Source: Amphiura filiformis (lineage: Eukaryota > Echinodermata > Ophiuroidea > Amphilepidida > Amphiuridae). From it: DNA of 64,000 nucleotides. The DNA is taken from assembly GCF_039555335.1 (NCBI RefSeq), contig NW_027305495.1:1-64000 (forward strand). Reading direction: 5' to 3'. Each line of letters starts with the position of its first letter. Positions within the stretch are counted from its first letter, which is position 1. Below, one piece after another: positions 1 through 13,510 of this stretch. The notes below the pieces were generated by a model, which was not told the origin of the DNA, made no database searches, and saw only the letters and a program-made list of their open reading frames with translations. The translations under genes were made by a program, and so were the position numbers.

Positions 1-975
1 CTATAATTGTGTAAAATTTTAATTTGAAAAAGCCGAAAATTTGCGAAATGACGGTCGAATTGAAGTCATTTGTCGACAAGCTTTCACTATTATTGTGTAA
101 ATTATTGCTTTAAACATAAAGTGTCGGGTGTCCAAAACAGAAGCGAAAAGGTTAACTTCTTTATGCATACATGGGGGTGTCTGAGGGGATGTGCCCTCAG
201 AATTGAGAGACTTTTGCAAAATGAAGACCTAATTGAAGCCATTGGTGGACCATTTTGGCACTATTATTGTGTAAAGTTTTAATTTGAAAAGCCGAAAATT
301 TGTGAAATGACGGCCCAATTGAAGTCGTTCGTCGACAATTTTTCACTATTAATGTTTGCTTTAAACATAAAGGGTCTGGTGTCAAAAGCAGAAGTGCAAC
401 TTCTTTATGCATACGCAAAGGTGCACTGCAAAAACAGCAGAGCAACACTTAATAAACACTTTAACACTTCATAAACACTTGTTTGTACAGTGAAGGTATA
501 GGGATGTTAATTTATAAACACCAAAACACGTTTAGAAATATGAAGATGTTTATGTTTTTTAACACAAGATAGTGTTTAAAATATGTTTTTAACCATTTGG
601 TGGAAAATTTTCACTATTGTGTCAATTATTGCTTGAAACATAAAGGGCCTGGTGTTCAAAGCAGAAGTGAAAAACTTCTTTATGCATACGCAGTTTACGC
701 ACAGGGGTGTTTGAGGAGAGATGTCCGGATGTCCTCCGATAAGTTAGAAAATGTGTGGAAATGAAGGCACAATTGAAGCCACTCCTGGACCATTATTCAC
801 TATTACTGTAGGCCTAATTATATTGCTTTTGTTAAAACATAAAGTGTACGGATGTCCAAAACAGAAGTGAAAACGGTCACCTGTTTATCTCCCCTCAGAA
901 GTTGGAAAATGAAGGTCTCATTTAAGTCATTTGGTGCATCATTTTTACACTTTTATCATTGCTTAAAACAAACAA
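1..975. repeat. Diverged tandem repeat, about 230-340 bp spacing
   Basis: GCTT.AAACATAAAG.GT, CTTCTTTATGCATAC and GAAGCCATT-type words recur near 105, 360, 630 and 835. The frames here are by-products. No gene seen. Confidence 0.6.
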
Positions 976-3446
976 GAAATGTCTTTAAAAAGACAACGCC
1001 ATGGATGAAGATCATGTTTCATAATTTTGCATTGCAAGTACTTGGAAAGCTAGTAAATTAGAATGTTTGGCACAACTAACCGGGTGCGAAATATTGGCAT
1101 TTATTGGTAAATACCACCAATGACATACTAGGAAATACTCAAAATTTTCATAACAAAAAAAGGCCCCGAACTCAATTTGCAAAATTTTAAATATTACACT
1201 TGTCCCGGGACTGGTCCCGACTGATACTTTATTAGGCCTAGCATGCACGGATGGGTGTTGAAGTCAACATTGAGTCCGTCGTAATACTGGTGATAAAATG
1301 TGACGGGCCCTGCGTATCGGCGGGCCCGCAGTAATTTCACAGGCTTTTGGGCAGAGGACTCGCCTTCAAGCAATGCCTAAAATAATCACAGACAAGTATA
1401 GGCTTGGGCCCACTCAATTACGTGCAAATATTTGCCCCTTCTTCTCACCTGGTCTTCTCCATTTCCTCTTCTTTTCTCATTTTCGCCCTTTCTTCTCTCC
1501 TTTCTTCATTTCTTTTAGCGTGAAGGGGCTGGCATGGGCACGGGCCAGTGTGCCGTTCCATCTGGATCCGCGCCTGGTCCAAAAAAAGATGCCTATTGAC
1601 TTTTTTTTATCCATACGCGGAGGGAGGGTGTCTGAGGGAGGATGCGCCTCATAATATTTGGAAAAAATCAAAAATAAAGGCGAATTAAAGCCAATTCATG
1701 GACCATGAAAGGGGTACCGTCCGGGTGTGCCCTGCATGCATCCGCCACTGGCATGGGAGGCCGTTGATGTAAAAAATGAAAAGTAAATCAAAGGGGTTTT
1801 ATTTTTTTTCCAACAAAATTGTAAAAAAAAAAAATTAGGACCCTCGAAAAGGGGGGGCACGGGCCCGGTGTGCCCATGCCTGGATCCGCGCCTGTCTTAT
1901 TACTTGCAAACTGGGTGTCATCAATACCAGAACCTTGTTAAGCTACTACTTCAGGATATTTGAATGATACTTTGGATGAGAGAAGTAGGCCTATGTGGTA
2001 AGTTTAAGTTTATGTTTTGATTTCACATTTAAGCAGTGTCTTCGCTACATATGGAGGTTTGTCCATCATTTTAACCAAATTGCCCATCCTATTAATTGGA
2101 CCTTAATCTTTGGTAAAATAATATTTATGATATTGTATGCAAATATTGTTTAATTGATACAGTGAGCTTGCAGACTAAATAAACACACCAATCAAAATAA
2201 CTGTATTACAAGTCAAAGGTTTATTTTATCTGTTCCTTGCTTGCTGGTATCACTAGGATCTCAATCATGCTCATAGTCAGGACACGGTTCTTTAACCCCA
2301 ATATATTTGTGCAGTCATAAAATGACCTTTGAATATGTTGGGTACAAAAAACTCATACTCTACAACTTGAGGTCAAATTTTGAGTCTGACTTAAATTGAG
2401 GTTATGAACTATGCCCCTGCTTACACAACTAATTTGGCTCATATTGGGCTATTCTTTTTTGAAATCCATACACCCCTATGGAAAACATTACCTTAATCTT
2501 TCACATAGGGAGTGAATATTTTAGATGGAGTCACCCATTCAGGTAACCCCAGTTGAAATTCACACTCCCTGTGTGGAAGATTAAAGTCATGTATTCCATA
2601 GGGGGTGTATGGATTTTAAATGCAATAGCACATTGTATTATACATTTTATATTCTTTAATAATTGCTTCTATGATTACATATTTGATACAAAAATTGAAC
2701 CTTTTGGACATATACATTGATTGCACTCTTGAATGTTGCTTAACCCTAGTGGTTTAGGATATGGATTGTCAAAACTTACATACAATGTCAAATATTGTTT
2801 ACATACAATGTCAAATATTGGCCTCCTTTATGTATATGAGAAATGATGCATTATTTTGAAATGAGAAATAGGTTGGATATCCAGGACATATATATCCGGG
2901 CAGACGGGCAAGGCCTGCTTGAAAAACACAGCTATGGATTCCATAGTATGGAAGGAATCAATGAAATTGCATTATAAAGATTTTCAAATATGTAAGAATT
3001 TTATTTCAAAATATCCAGGAAAATCCCTTTAATCAAATACCAATATTGATGTGATCTTTGGTAAGATAATATTTTACACAATATTATTGTAACCAAATAT
3101 CGCTTACCGTATTTAATTAATATAACAAACTGTCAGACTAAATAAACAAGCCAATCAAAATTAAGAAAATTACAGTGTTAAAGTTTCATTTGTTCAGTTC
3201 CTTGTTTGCTGGTATCAAACACAGTCTCAAACATGCTCAAGACATGGTTCTTTAACCCCAATATGTTCGTACATCCATTACATGACCTTTGAATGTATTG
3301 GGTACAAAAACTCATAACACAAGGCTCAAAACTAATTTTAAGCCTGACTTAATGAACTGTGCCTCTGGTTATGAGACAAATTCAGCTCAATAATAGTGCT
3401 GTATCAAAATGATTGGTACCCATCAGTTTCCAGTGATAATGAATAA
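976..3446. other. No gene seen; repeat fragments
   Basis: It contains a GC-rich hAT-like end pair (GGATCCGCGCCTG at 1563 and 1879), the MITE at 2444, and two diverged copies of a repeat (CTTTAACCCCAATAT, ATGACCTTTGAAT, GGGTACAAAAACTCAT) near 2280-2400 and 3235-3350. The same family recurs near 10600, and reversed near 51350 and 59450. Confidence 0.6.
2444..2632. mobile_element. MITE of the TGGGCTATTCC family, copy 1
   Basis: The ends resemble TGGGCTATTCC-type sequence followed by AAATCCATACACCCC. The inside has two mirrored GGAAGA segments and a CACCCATTCAGGTAA centre shared with copies at 8609 and 63193. Confidence 0.8.
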
Positions 3447-4164
3447 GAGCGTGTTTCTACAGGCGCACCGCTAAGTTACCGCTAAATGGATAACGCTATC
3501 TTACCGTTATCTTACCGTTTAACCTGCTGTTTCCACAGGTTTTTGCCAAGTGGCGTGTTCATACCGTTTAATCTGAATGACAAACATGTTTTAAAACATG
3601 TTTGTCTTATACCTTTTACGGTAGTATTGCCAAAATCTTGCATCGTAGGCCTAGAATTAATGCTAGAATGGAATGTTTAATGGTTGATTATTGCTAAATA
3701 ATCATTTTTTTTTTTATATTTTGCAAATCAATAGAAAAGTTTTACATTTTACACAGTTTTTCACTATTTTGGACGTAGCATTGACAAATTTCCGTGAGCA
3801 AACCCCGAATTCCGTGAGTTTTTCTGATTTTCCGTATCACGGAGAAATTGTGGTTTTACATAATAGTTTGGACTTGTTATGTTGCCCAGGCTGTTATTAA
3901 CGCTTTTTGTCATGTCGTCTGTCCAATTAACATGTTGATTAACAGCCATTTTGTTTGATTTTGCTCAACCATCGGCAAGTTACCGCTTAGTTCTGTTTCC
4001 ACAGAAAATCTACCCGCTTCGTCCACGGCAAAAACCTACTCCAACGAGGTTTCCGTTGGCGATGAAAAGGCGTTGCAAAAAGGCGTTGGAGGCTGTTTCC
4101 ACAGGAGTGATTAACGGTTCCATACCGTTTCCAAAACGGTATTTGGCTCTGTAGAAACACGCTC
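3447..4164. mobile_element. Non-autonomous PIF/Harbinger-like element with TAA target duplication
   Basis: The ends are GAGCGTGTTTCTACAG and its complement, flanked by TAA at 3444-3446 and 4165-4167. The three-base TWA duplication and a G-rich ACAG-type terminal repeat are Harbinger hallmarks. Internal GTTTCCACAGG motifs recur in both orientations. No transposase is encoded. Confidence 0.75.
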
Positions 4165-4442
4165 TAAGACTACCACATCAAAATGCAACACAGAAGCTGC
4201 GATGATAGATGAATGTTGAAATGGTTGTAAAACTAAAAATTCTGGGCATTTCAAGAGGAGCCAATGTTGTATATTGAAGAAGCAGGCTTACCAATAAACA
4301 ACAAAAACGGATGGGTACCAATTATTTTGATACAGACTGTATGGTACAATTCTTTTATACAAATTCAGCTCAATAGTATATGATACAATTCTCATACATA
4401 GGAGTCAAGATACCACAATTGGATCGGTATTTGCTATCAACT

Positions 4443-4649
4443 TCGGTTCAATTCTCGCTATTCACAATAAGGGCGCCGCCAGCGGTTTGCGATGTAATCG
4501 CGATGTCACATGTTCCTATGTAATAGCATGGTAATATTCGTATTGCGCGGACTTGGATTTCGACCTTTTCCCATGATACATCACAATTTTTCCCATGATA
4601 CATTGCAAACCGCTGGCGGCGCCCTTATTGTGAATAGCGAGAATTGTAT
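4443..4649. mobile_element. Palindromic MITE with 42-bp perfect inverted ends
   Basis: CAATTCTCGCTATTCACAAT and the following GGGCGCCGCCAGCGGTTTGC at the left are exactly reversed at the right (near 4608-4649). The core is about 120 bp. No clear target duplication. Confidence 0.8.
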
Positions 4650-5216
4650 ATGATACATTCCATTAGCTTCCATTATTCTATATTGTTTACTTGCTTCTAT
4701 GATTTATTATACAATTTATTCTCTTTTATTCATTTGAGTAAAGATATCACAATTTGAATCAATATTTGCTGTCAAATTCAGCGGAATTCAGTGTCAAGTC
4801 ATGTGAGTGCAAGAAAAATGTATGAAAAATAGGTGTATATTGCTGTTTAAATTATACCTCTTTGTCTGTAATAAACGGCCCAGGGCTTCCGTTCGTTTCC
4901 CGGTTGAAATCCATGATGGCGGTGCACCGGCGCTGCGGTGCGCTGGAGGTAGTGGGACTTGAAGATGCACCTGGGACCAGAGAAGATGAGAATATTCCCA
5001 TCTTCTCTGCTAGGAACAACTTTGTCAAACATGTCAAACTCAATACCGTAATATGATTAACATTTTTGTCAAGTTTTTGGCTTCCTGTGTAAATGTAATT
5101 TCAAAATCTAAATGAGGCAGCCATTGCAAATTTGAATTTCTTTCATCCACACAATGTGTAACAGGATACATCTGGTTGGATTTTTACATGAATTTGACTT
5201 GCTACTAGTATTTATA

Positions 5217-6089
5217 CAGCCTGTCTCAAAAAAAATTGTGCAAGTGAAAAGCGCCCTCTTTGGCAATTAGAAAATACAGTCCTGGAATAATGCTTACATC
5301 AACGTCACGGGCGCAGTCTTAGTTCTCAAATGCCGTTTGTTCTGTTCCATATGCTGGTTCCAATTTCGAGATATCTTTATTTAACAACGAAAGGGTAAAA
5401 TCACAATTGTGCCACTTTTACTAGGGAAGAGAGCTGTACATGTAAATCAATGATAGCAGATGTTGATGCGTCTAATGCACTCCCCCTTTCGGGGTGCATG
5501 CATAGACGCATCAACATCAGCACGCGTGCACTATTTTGTCTAATATCTCTCCCAACAAGTAATACGCGTTCATTAACCTTAACATGTAGAAGTGCGCAAC
5601 ATTTGTTTGTCTTTTAACATATCTTAAGTGACTAAGAGAACAGTATTTACCATGTTAAATTCATTGGCATGCACATGTATTTAAGCAGAATGTGAAATAT
5701 TTATTTAATATCTTTTAATCTCTTTTAAGTGGAAAAAGAGAATCATCATTCCTGCATCATGATAAAACAGTAAAAACAGTATAAAAAAAACTGTATTATG
5801 TAATTGATGCATTCTTTTGATTTAACGAAGGAACTCTTGATAAACTTGATGCTATCGCTGTTACATGCAAGGCCCTCTTCCCTAGTAAAAGTGGCACAAT
5901 TGTGATTTTACCCTTTCATCTTTAACTAAACATATCTCGACATGAAAACAAACAAATAGAACAAAACAAACGGCATTGGCGAGCTAAGACCACGCTCTTG
6001 ACGTTGATGTAAGCATTATGTCACAACGGTATTTTCTAATTACCAGAGAGGGCGCTTTTCACTTGCACAATTTTTTTTGAGACAGGCTG
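5217..6089. mobile_element. Mariner-like non-autonomous element with long inverted ends
   Basis: The ends are CAGCCTGTCTCAAAAAAAAT and its complement, flanked by TA at 5215-5216 and 6090-6091. The arms match for about 200 bp, for example GGTAAAATCACAATTGTGCC near 5394 and its complement near 5895. A fragment of the same end lies at 16060-16121. No transposase frame survives. Confidence 0.75.
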
Positions 6090-6274
6090 TATTTGGTAAT
6101 AACTGTGTTCACATTGTTGGACATACGCCCAGCGGAACTTGTTCGGCACAAAATGCTAGGAGTAGCGGTAGACGCTGCCAGGAGTAGTTGCAGTGCGAAC
6201 GATGGTCAGCAAGCGTCAGCAGGAGTAGCAAGCTAGGTTCCCCTCCCCCACACTTTTGAGGCAAAAACCCCCAA

Positions 6275-6388
6275 ATCACGTAAATTTCCACTTTTTGCGG
6301 CAATTTTGCGTAAAATGTGCCAATTTTGCCCCCCTTGAAATTCACTTTGCCCGCCTCCCCGAAAAAAAATTCCTGGTGCCGCCACTGC
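6275..6388. mobile_element. Partial copy of the CAGTGGCGGCGCC MITE family
   Basis: It matches most of the element at 33983, ending GGTGCCGCCACTG. The left end is missing or unrecognisable. Confidence 0.65.
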
Positions 6389-6533
6389 CCGGTGAAAGTT
6401 TGACCATTTTTACAAACTTACGCCGGATGTAACTCAACTAATGACTAAGTTGAATTCAATTCAACTAAATGATGCACCTGTGATTCATGCGTCGTTGGTG
6501 ATGAATAACTTCATATTACAGTCCTTATATACT

Positions 6534-7560
6534 TATTTCATAGTGTGAACAAACCTCTTGGTTGTATGATACAATTCACACACATTTGCTTTTATGATAT
6601 GATTCGTACAAAACTTATTTCATAAATCAACTTGTGACTTATTCATAGTGTAGACAAGTCCCTTGGTTGTATGATACAATTCATACACATTTGCTTTTAT
6701 GATATGATTTGTATACAATTTATATTTCAGAAATCAACTTGTGACTTATTCATAGTGTAGACAGGTCTCTTGGTTGTATGATACAATTCATACACATTTG
6801 CTTTTATGATATGATTTGTATACAATTTATATTTCAGAAATCAACTTGTGACTTATTCATAGTGTAGACAGGTCTCCTGGTTGTATGATACAATTCATAC
6901 ACATTTGCTTTTATGATATGATTTGTATACAATTTATATTTCAGAAATCAAATTGTGACTTATTCATAGTGTAGACAGGTCCCTTGGTTGTATGATACAA
7001 TTCATACACATTTGCTTTTATGATATGATTTGTATACAATTTATATTTCATATATCAAATTATGACTTATTCATAGTGTAAACAGGCCCCTTGGTTGTAT
7101 GATACAATTCATACACATTTGCTTTTATGATATGATTTGTATACAACTTATATTTCAGAAATCAAATTGTGACTTATTCATAGTGTAAACAGGTCTCTTG
7201 CTTGTATGATACAATTCATACACATTTGCTTTTATGATATGATTTGTATACAATTTATATTTCAGAAATCAACTTGTGACTTATTCATAGTGTAGACAGG
7301 TCTCTTGGTTGTATAATACAATTCATACACATTTGCTTTTATGATATGATTTGTATACAACTTATATTTCATAAATCAAATTGTGACTTATTCATAGTGT
7401 AGACAGGCCCCTTGGTTGTATGATACAATTCATACACATTTGCTTTTATGATATGATTCCTACAAAACTTATATTCCAGAAATCTTATTCATACTCATAG
7501 TGTGAGCAGACCTGTTGGTTGTATGATACAATTCATACATATTTATTTTTATGATAAGAT
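6534..7560. repeat. AT-rich tandem array, 107-bp unit, about 9 copies
   Basis: ATTCATAGTG recurs at 6641, 6748, 6855, 6962, 7069, 7176, 7283 and 7390, exactly 107 bp each time. Every unit has GTATGATACAATTCATAC, a near-perfect inverted repeat, and TATGATATGATTTGTATAC. Edge units (about 6534-6640 and 7480-7560) are more diverged. No reading frame persists. Confidence 0.95.
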
Positions 7561-9713
7561 ATGTACACTTATTTTCAGTCCTACATTGTAGGTTTGCTTA
7601 CTGTATACCATAATTGCCGTAATTAGCACCTTAAATCAGTCATTTTCTGGGGGCATTTATTTAAGGTGGAATAGGAAATTAGGAAAAGAGCTGAAAAGCC
7701 ATAAACATATCATGCTATACAAAGTTAATCTACATCACCAATGGCATTACCTAGTATGGATAAGCAGAGTTTTACAAAGTGTCACAAAATGTGGACCAGT
7801 GTAACAAAGTTTTCAAAATTGAAGAGGGCTTGAGATTCCAAACGTAAGAGCCTGTTTCTTGAAGATTTTGGTTATTTTGGGCACTTACTGCATCACATTA
7901 TAAGCAGGACATACCACCAGGGTCCAATGATGGGGGCGAAAAAAGTTTTTTTTGGGCATATGGAAAAGTAGCTTTTGAAAAGTCTTTTGCTCAAATAAAA
8001 GGGGTCCCACAGTTAAGCAATGGGAGGAAATTGTCTTTTTTTCACTTTCAACTTCAATTATTATAAAGGGAAAGTCTTTTATTTTTTGGCTCACTCTTAA
8101 TTGTCTCATGTATATATTAAACTTTACTTTCCCGAGTTTCAAGGAAATCTGTTGAAAGTCCTCGTCGTACAGGAGCACACTAAACACCGCAAGGTATTCC
8201 CAAAATCTCACTCGATTTACGTGTAAATGCACTGACATGCACTCCGTGTCATTAAAGTAGCGTGCTATAGACGGCCCTCACTTGATAATAGAAAGTCCGA
8301 TTGACTTGGCTCAAACGGTATTTCCTAGAAATACTTTGCCATATTCTACTCTCTAAAAAGGAATCTGATTGGTTACAAAATGCTGTCGTACTGTAGGAAA
8401 AACCATGCCCTCTTCCGTACAGCCCTGCTTAGTGTGTTGTGTGGTAATGTATGCATTGTGCATTGACCTTGAATGCCTCTGTACACACAGCGTGCACACA
8501 CTGGAGTCGAGTATAATTTATTTAAAGAGACTTTCATAGGAAAACTTTTCCATATGGGGATGAAAAAATGGGCACATTGGACGGGAAAAATGGCTGATTC
8601 AGGGGATGAATTCCAGTTGAAATATATACACCCCCTATGGAAGACATGACCTTAATCTCCCGCACAGGGGGTGAAGATTTCAAATAGAGTCACCCATTCA
8701 GGTAAACCCATTTGAAATTTGAAGATTAAAATCATGTCTTCCATAGGGAGTATAGGTTTCAACTGGAACAGCCCAATAGTAGAAATTGTTACATCTTTTT
8801 GTTTGTTTGGTTTTTTTGGGAGTACATAAAAAATGTGGGGGTTTAATTGCATCGCAAATGGCTGATTTTACAGGGATTTACCCATGTAGAGCTTTGACAA
8901 AATAAAACCCAGTTTAACTAAAACAATTTGATTTTTAAATCAAATAATTTTGATTAAAATCATCATGGAAATACAGGGACCAAAAGAGATTTACTTGCAG
9001 CTGCAGAAAGTTAACATTAAAACTTAAATCAATTAGATCAAGCAAAAATAGAAAGGAGTTAAACAACATATTAGCTGAAATTTGGCATGAAATGAAATAA
9101 GTAAATTATGTGTAAAAGTTCACATTGCCTAAAATCTTTTCCTGTAAACTTTTGACAAAAGGGTATTTTAAGCGTACATTGCATATTAACTGCGGCACTT
9201 GTCTCTGATTGGCTGCTGAGGCTATTTGCTGTTGCCGAGTGGAAATTTATGTACTTTGCACCATATGCATTGTTAGCACCGACTTTGCAATATCACGATA
9301 GTACTACGTGCTCATCAGAGGTTAACAGTAGCTTGATTTAGCTTAGATATCATAAAATGGATGAAACTTGTTTTCAATACGAATTCTATCACATACAATT
9401 TTTTTTATTAACAAGTGTGTTGTTTATCTGTTTCAATGTCACAACCAGACCTGATAGGGTTAAAATCCTTCTGTTATATTTTTTTAGTTTTGACATACTG
9501 AGCTCAGTGCTAAAAGCACACATAGATTTACTTTAAATTACAAGTGAAGCAAAAAAACCTTGTTAGCATGTACAAAATAAGCAAATCAGCTCTTTTACAT
9601 GTGTAATTGTTTTGGAAAATATTGGAGACAAGCTCAGTTCTTTCAAAATCACACTTATGTTCTTCAGGCTAGTTAGTGAGGCATTTAAAAAAAAAATAAC
9701 ATTACAGTATAAT
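7561..9713. other. No gene seen; one MITE and unassigned sequence
   Basis: Apart from the MITE at 8609, nothing codes convincingly. A 117-residue minus-strand frame (7885-8238) has no recognisable domain and no splice or start support. Confidence 0.5.
8609..8775. mobile_element. MITE of the TGGGCTATTCC family, copy 2
   Basis: It shares TTCCAGTTGAAAT, CCCCCTATGGAAGACATGAC, GAGTCACCCATTCAGGTAA and the mirrored right end CAACTGGAACAGCCCA with the other copies. Confidence 0.85.
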
Positions 9714-10225
9714 GTATATACACCCAGGCACAAAAAGAAACTCGTCAGTTATATTCATCCTTGCTGTTCAATAACATGATAATTTTGGATTATTCTGAAA
9801 TATACATTTTGTTAATTGGACTTTTCTTTCTCATTTGACACCCTGTTCGTGAATATTGAGCAAGAATTGACAAAGATATTCGCCTCCAAAGCCTCAAACC
9901 CCAAAATGAAAAGTTGCAATTTTAACGATTCAATTGTGCCTGTTACACTGTGTGTTTTATTGATTGGCCCGTGGTGCTTGTGTGCAATACATCGATGCGT
10001 TCCCACTGAAAATCGTTGAAAATGCAACTTTTGATTTTGGGGTTTGAGGCTTTGGAGGCGAATATCTTGGTCAATTCTTGTTCGTTTTTCACGAACAGGG
10101 TGTCAAATTAGAAAGCAAAGTCCAATTAACAAAATGTATATTTCAAAATAATCCAAAATTATCAAGTTTTTGAACAGCAAGGATGAATATAACTGACGAG
10201 TTTCTTTTTGTGCCTGGTGTATATA
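9714..10225. mobile_element. Hairpin MITE with arms of about 200 bp
   Basis: GTATATACACCCAGGCACAA at the left is mirrored at the right end. Matching arm segments include TTCGCCTCCAAAGCCTCAAA (near 9880) and its complement (near 10045). The two opposing open frames are by-products. A transcript would fold into a long hairpin. Confidence 0.85.
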
Positions 10226-13200
10226 CACACACTGAAACAAACAAATCATCTTTTTGTGGCGCCCTCTACGGAGACGCGCCACAATATAGGCATGGACTTT
10301 GTGAAAAGCTTCTAATTTCACTCTTGCTAGATTGACTTCGCAATTGTTTTGCTAAAATTATGCCCAGCTCAGAAATAAAACCACAATTTGCTTGGATTTT
10401 ATTTTATTATTGTTTTCTGATATGCACGGGATAAAATGGTGAGCGTATATTCTTTGTTTAAAATACAAAATTAGGATTTATAAAAACACCAAATAAATCC
10501 TGACCTTTGTATGCATTCAACCAGTTTACCGTGTGCCTTAGAACCCGATAGACGGTGACATTTGACCATACACTAGGATCCACAACATGCTCATCTATCA
10601 TGGGAACAGTTCTTAAACCCTAATACATTTGTACATTCATCCTTTGAAAATTTGGATACACAAACTCATACTCTGCAACTTGAGGTCAAATTTTGCACTA
10701 TGATTATGTAATTGAGGTTATTGGACTATGCCATTGGGATGAGACTCTTGTGGTCCATAGTACCCAGTAATGTTTGCTTAATTAGATGTTATCTTAATTA
10801 GAGCTCTAGTAGGCCAAAGGTTATTATTTGCATGGTATAATTGACTTGGAACGTTTGTTTGCTAGATGTCAGAGTCAGGATGTAGGTATCATTATGCCTC
10901 AAATCACGAATTATTGTAAGATTAGTGCAGAGTAGGTTAGATATGAAAATGGAAAGTTACAACAAATGACTATACACCTGATTTGTGAACTGTGTCTTTT
11001 GAAAGACTCTTCCTGTTTATCCTTCATCTCTATTTGATTTTCAGTGTATTAGCAAGTAGATGATGTATATGTATCACAGACGTTATACATTTATAAAAAC
11101 TTAACGTTTTCTATTGGTCAACATAGGCATAGATCCCGGGTGGGGATAACCCCCCATAGTTTGCCAGGGAGCTTACTTATTTGTGTCTTCTATACTATTC
11201 ATCATATACCCCTGCATAACGAAATTCAACAATATTCAATATCCAAAGCAAGATCCTCACTATAATAGGTCCCAAAAAAAAAAAAAAAAAGGCTTTTGTT
11301 TGCTAAATTATACCATAGAATCTATATAGCGGTTATTGCCAAAGTTGCAATATAGTGGCACAATTGGGCGGCAAACTGAATGCAAACAACACGGCATATT
11401 AATTATACATGTTCTACATTGTTGTATTTTAAAACACTGAAGACCAAAATTGACTAGCTACTACCTCCATGATTGGATTAAGTAAATAACTAAATCCTGT
11501 TATCTACCCAGCAATGTTTGCTTATCTTAATTAATAATTGTAACAAACTGTAGTGTACTAAATGGTATAAGACAGAAAAAGCAAACAGACAGAAATTTAG
11601 AGTTTTAAATTAGAGAGTTGACAGGAAGTTGTAAGAGTTAAATTGTTATGGATGATTGGTGTAAGCGCGAAAATGTTGAATGTCAGATCAAAGTCATCCG
11701 AGGTGAATTAAGTAATGTCAATCACAAATTGTTACAGGTCATTTGAGGTGGACTAAGTTTATATTTGGATTGTCAGAACACCTTCCCCAACACATTTCTC
11801 TTGCATTTGATCATCTCTACTCTTCCCTAGAAAAATCATTATAATACCAAATCTACACACCATGGAATTCACCATATCACGTCCAAGGTCACATTGGGCG
11901 CCACATTCCTTTTTTAAAGGAATTTTTATTTACACATACTCAAGCTTTGTACAATAGAGGAAAATATATAAAAATGTTGGTGACCTGCTCGGTTCTCTCT
12001 AAACCTATCCTGTTTCAATAACACTATGACTGAAAGCCAGTCAGCGAGGCATTTATAAATAACATCACAGTATTATACAAATTACATCACATAAGGTCTT
12101 AAGGGCCATACAGACTCTAATAATTGGACATAGAATGTTTGATGTAACATGTCTTTGCTATTTTATCCATCCCCATTCTATTCCCAGTAATGTTTAACTT
12201 CTAATGAATGTTTGATGACGTAAAATGGATAATATGTTACGTCAAATATCTGGTGGAAATATATTATCGATTTTACATCATCAAACATTTTACGAGTTAC
12301 ATCACATAAGGTCTTAAGGGTCATACAGACTCTGAATATTAGACGTAGAATGTTTGATGTAACATGTCTTTGCTATTTAATCTATTCCCATTCTATTTCT
12401 AGTAATGTTTAACCTCTAACGAATGTTTGATGATGTAAAAATAATAATATGTTTAATGTCTACTGGAAATATATTATAGATTTTACATCATCAAACATTC
12501 GTTACAAGTTAAACATTACTGGAAATAGAATGTCAATAGATTAAACATTTTATATCAAATATTCTGCATCCACTAAAGTCTATAGCAGCCCTTACACAGC
12601 TTTTAAATCAGTGTTCTACATGTATATATAACTCATTGGATCCTATCATTACTGCCAGATACAGGAATAACATTGATAAGATCTGCAGGTATTTTCCATC
12701 TAGATGTGCGAGGCGACGTGGTACGGTGTATCAGTGAGTGAATCTATACCAAATACCACATGCAAAACCCTTACTAAATATAGAGCATGGCTTTATTTGT
12801 TGCTTTATTTTTGAAGCAACTTTGTAACAATTCCATCAAGATAAATTTGATATATAATGTTGAACTACAATGCACTAGAGATTAATTTTATTTTATTTTG
12901 TAGTGGTAATCATGGCTAGTCCTGCATTATTTTTCATTGGCATGTAAATCCAACCAAAATCAAAGACCACTGCCCCTGGCTTTCTCCTCCCCCTCCTCCC
13001 CTTCACCCTATCCCTCCTGTGTTGAGGTTAGGCATGTTAGGGGTCAACATGTGGTGGTATAGGGATATCTTCCCTGTCCATGCAACAGGACTTTGTGAAT
13101 CACTGAAAATACACAGAGGCCCCGAAGGCCGATTCCATTTAGGTGTAAGTTGGGACATGTGTAAACATTACAAATATGCCAAAAAAATTAGTTTTAAAAA

Positions 13201-13510
13201 GTTCATGTTAATGATTTGCCGCTGTACTTCCTGCTTTCAATGCTGTCTATTGGGTCACAATAATAATAAAAATAAACAGTTTGTTTCCAAGCTATAGAGA
13301 TCCAGAAGTTTTATTTGATTCTCAATGTGAGAAAGTGAAGAAAATGGCTTTCCTATGCTCAGTGGTGCTTGTTATGTCAACAACAGTAAGTATATTCTTA
13401 ATAGAAAACATTACATTTTGCTGTAATGTTTCAGAAAATAGTGTTATGAAAAGCATATATATGAAATATTGAGATATATGTGGGAGATTTAATAAGACAA
13501 ACTAGTTTTT
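10226..13510. other. No gene seen; dispersed repeats
   Basis: It holds a copy of the GGGTACAAAAACTCAT-type repeat (10600-10700), a segment near 11885-11930 (GGGCGCCACATTCC, TTTAAAGGAATTTTTATTT) related in reverse to 29195-29240, and the direct pair at 12078. No exon with splice signals found. Confidence 0.5.
12078..12545. repeat. Two direct copies of about 220-240 bp, each with inverted segments
   Basis: ACATCACATAAGGTCTTAAG starts at 12085 and again at 12301. Each copy continues with AGAATGTTTGATGTAACATG and a mirrored GTTTGATGATGTAAAAT or ATTTTACATCATCAAAC pair. Confidence 0.8.

Noticed and set aside
7885..8238. 117-residue open frame on the minus strand
   Set aside because: Basic and low-complexity in places, no domain, no splice or promoter support; a random open frame in AT-rich DNA is likely.
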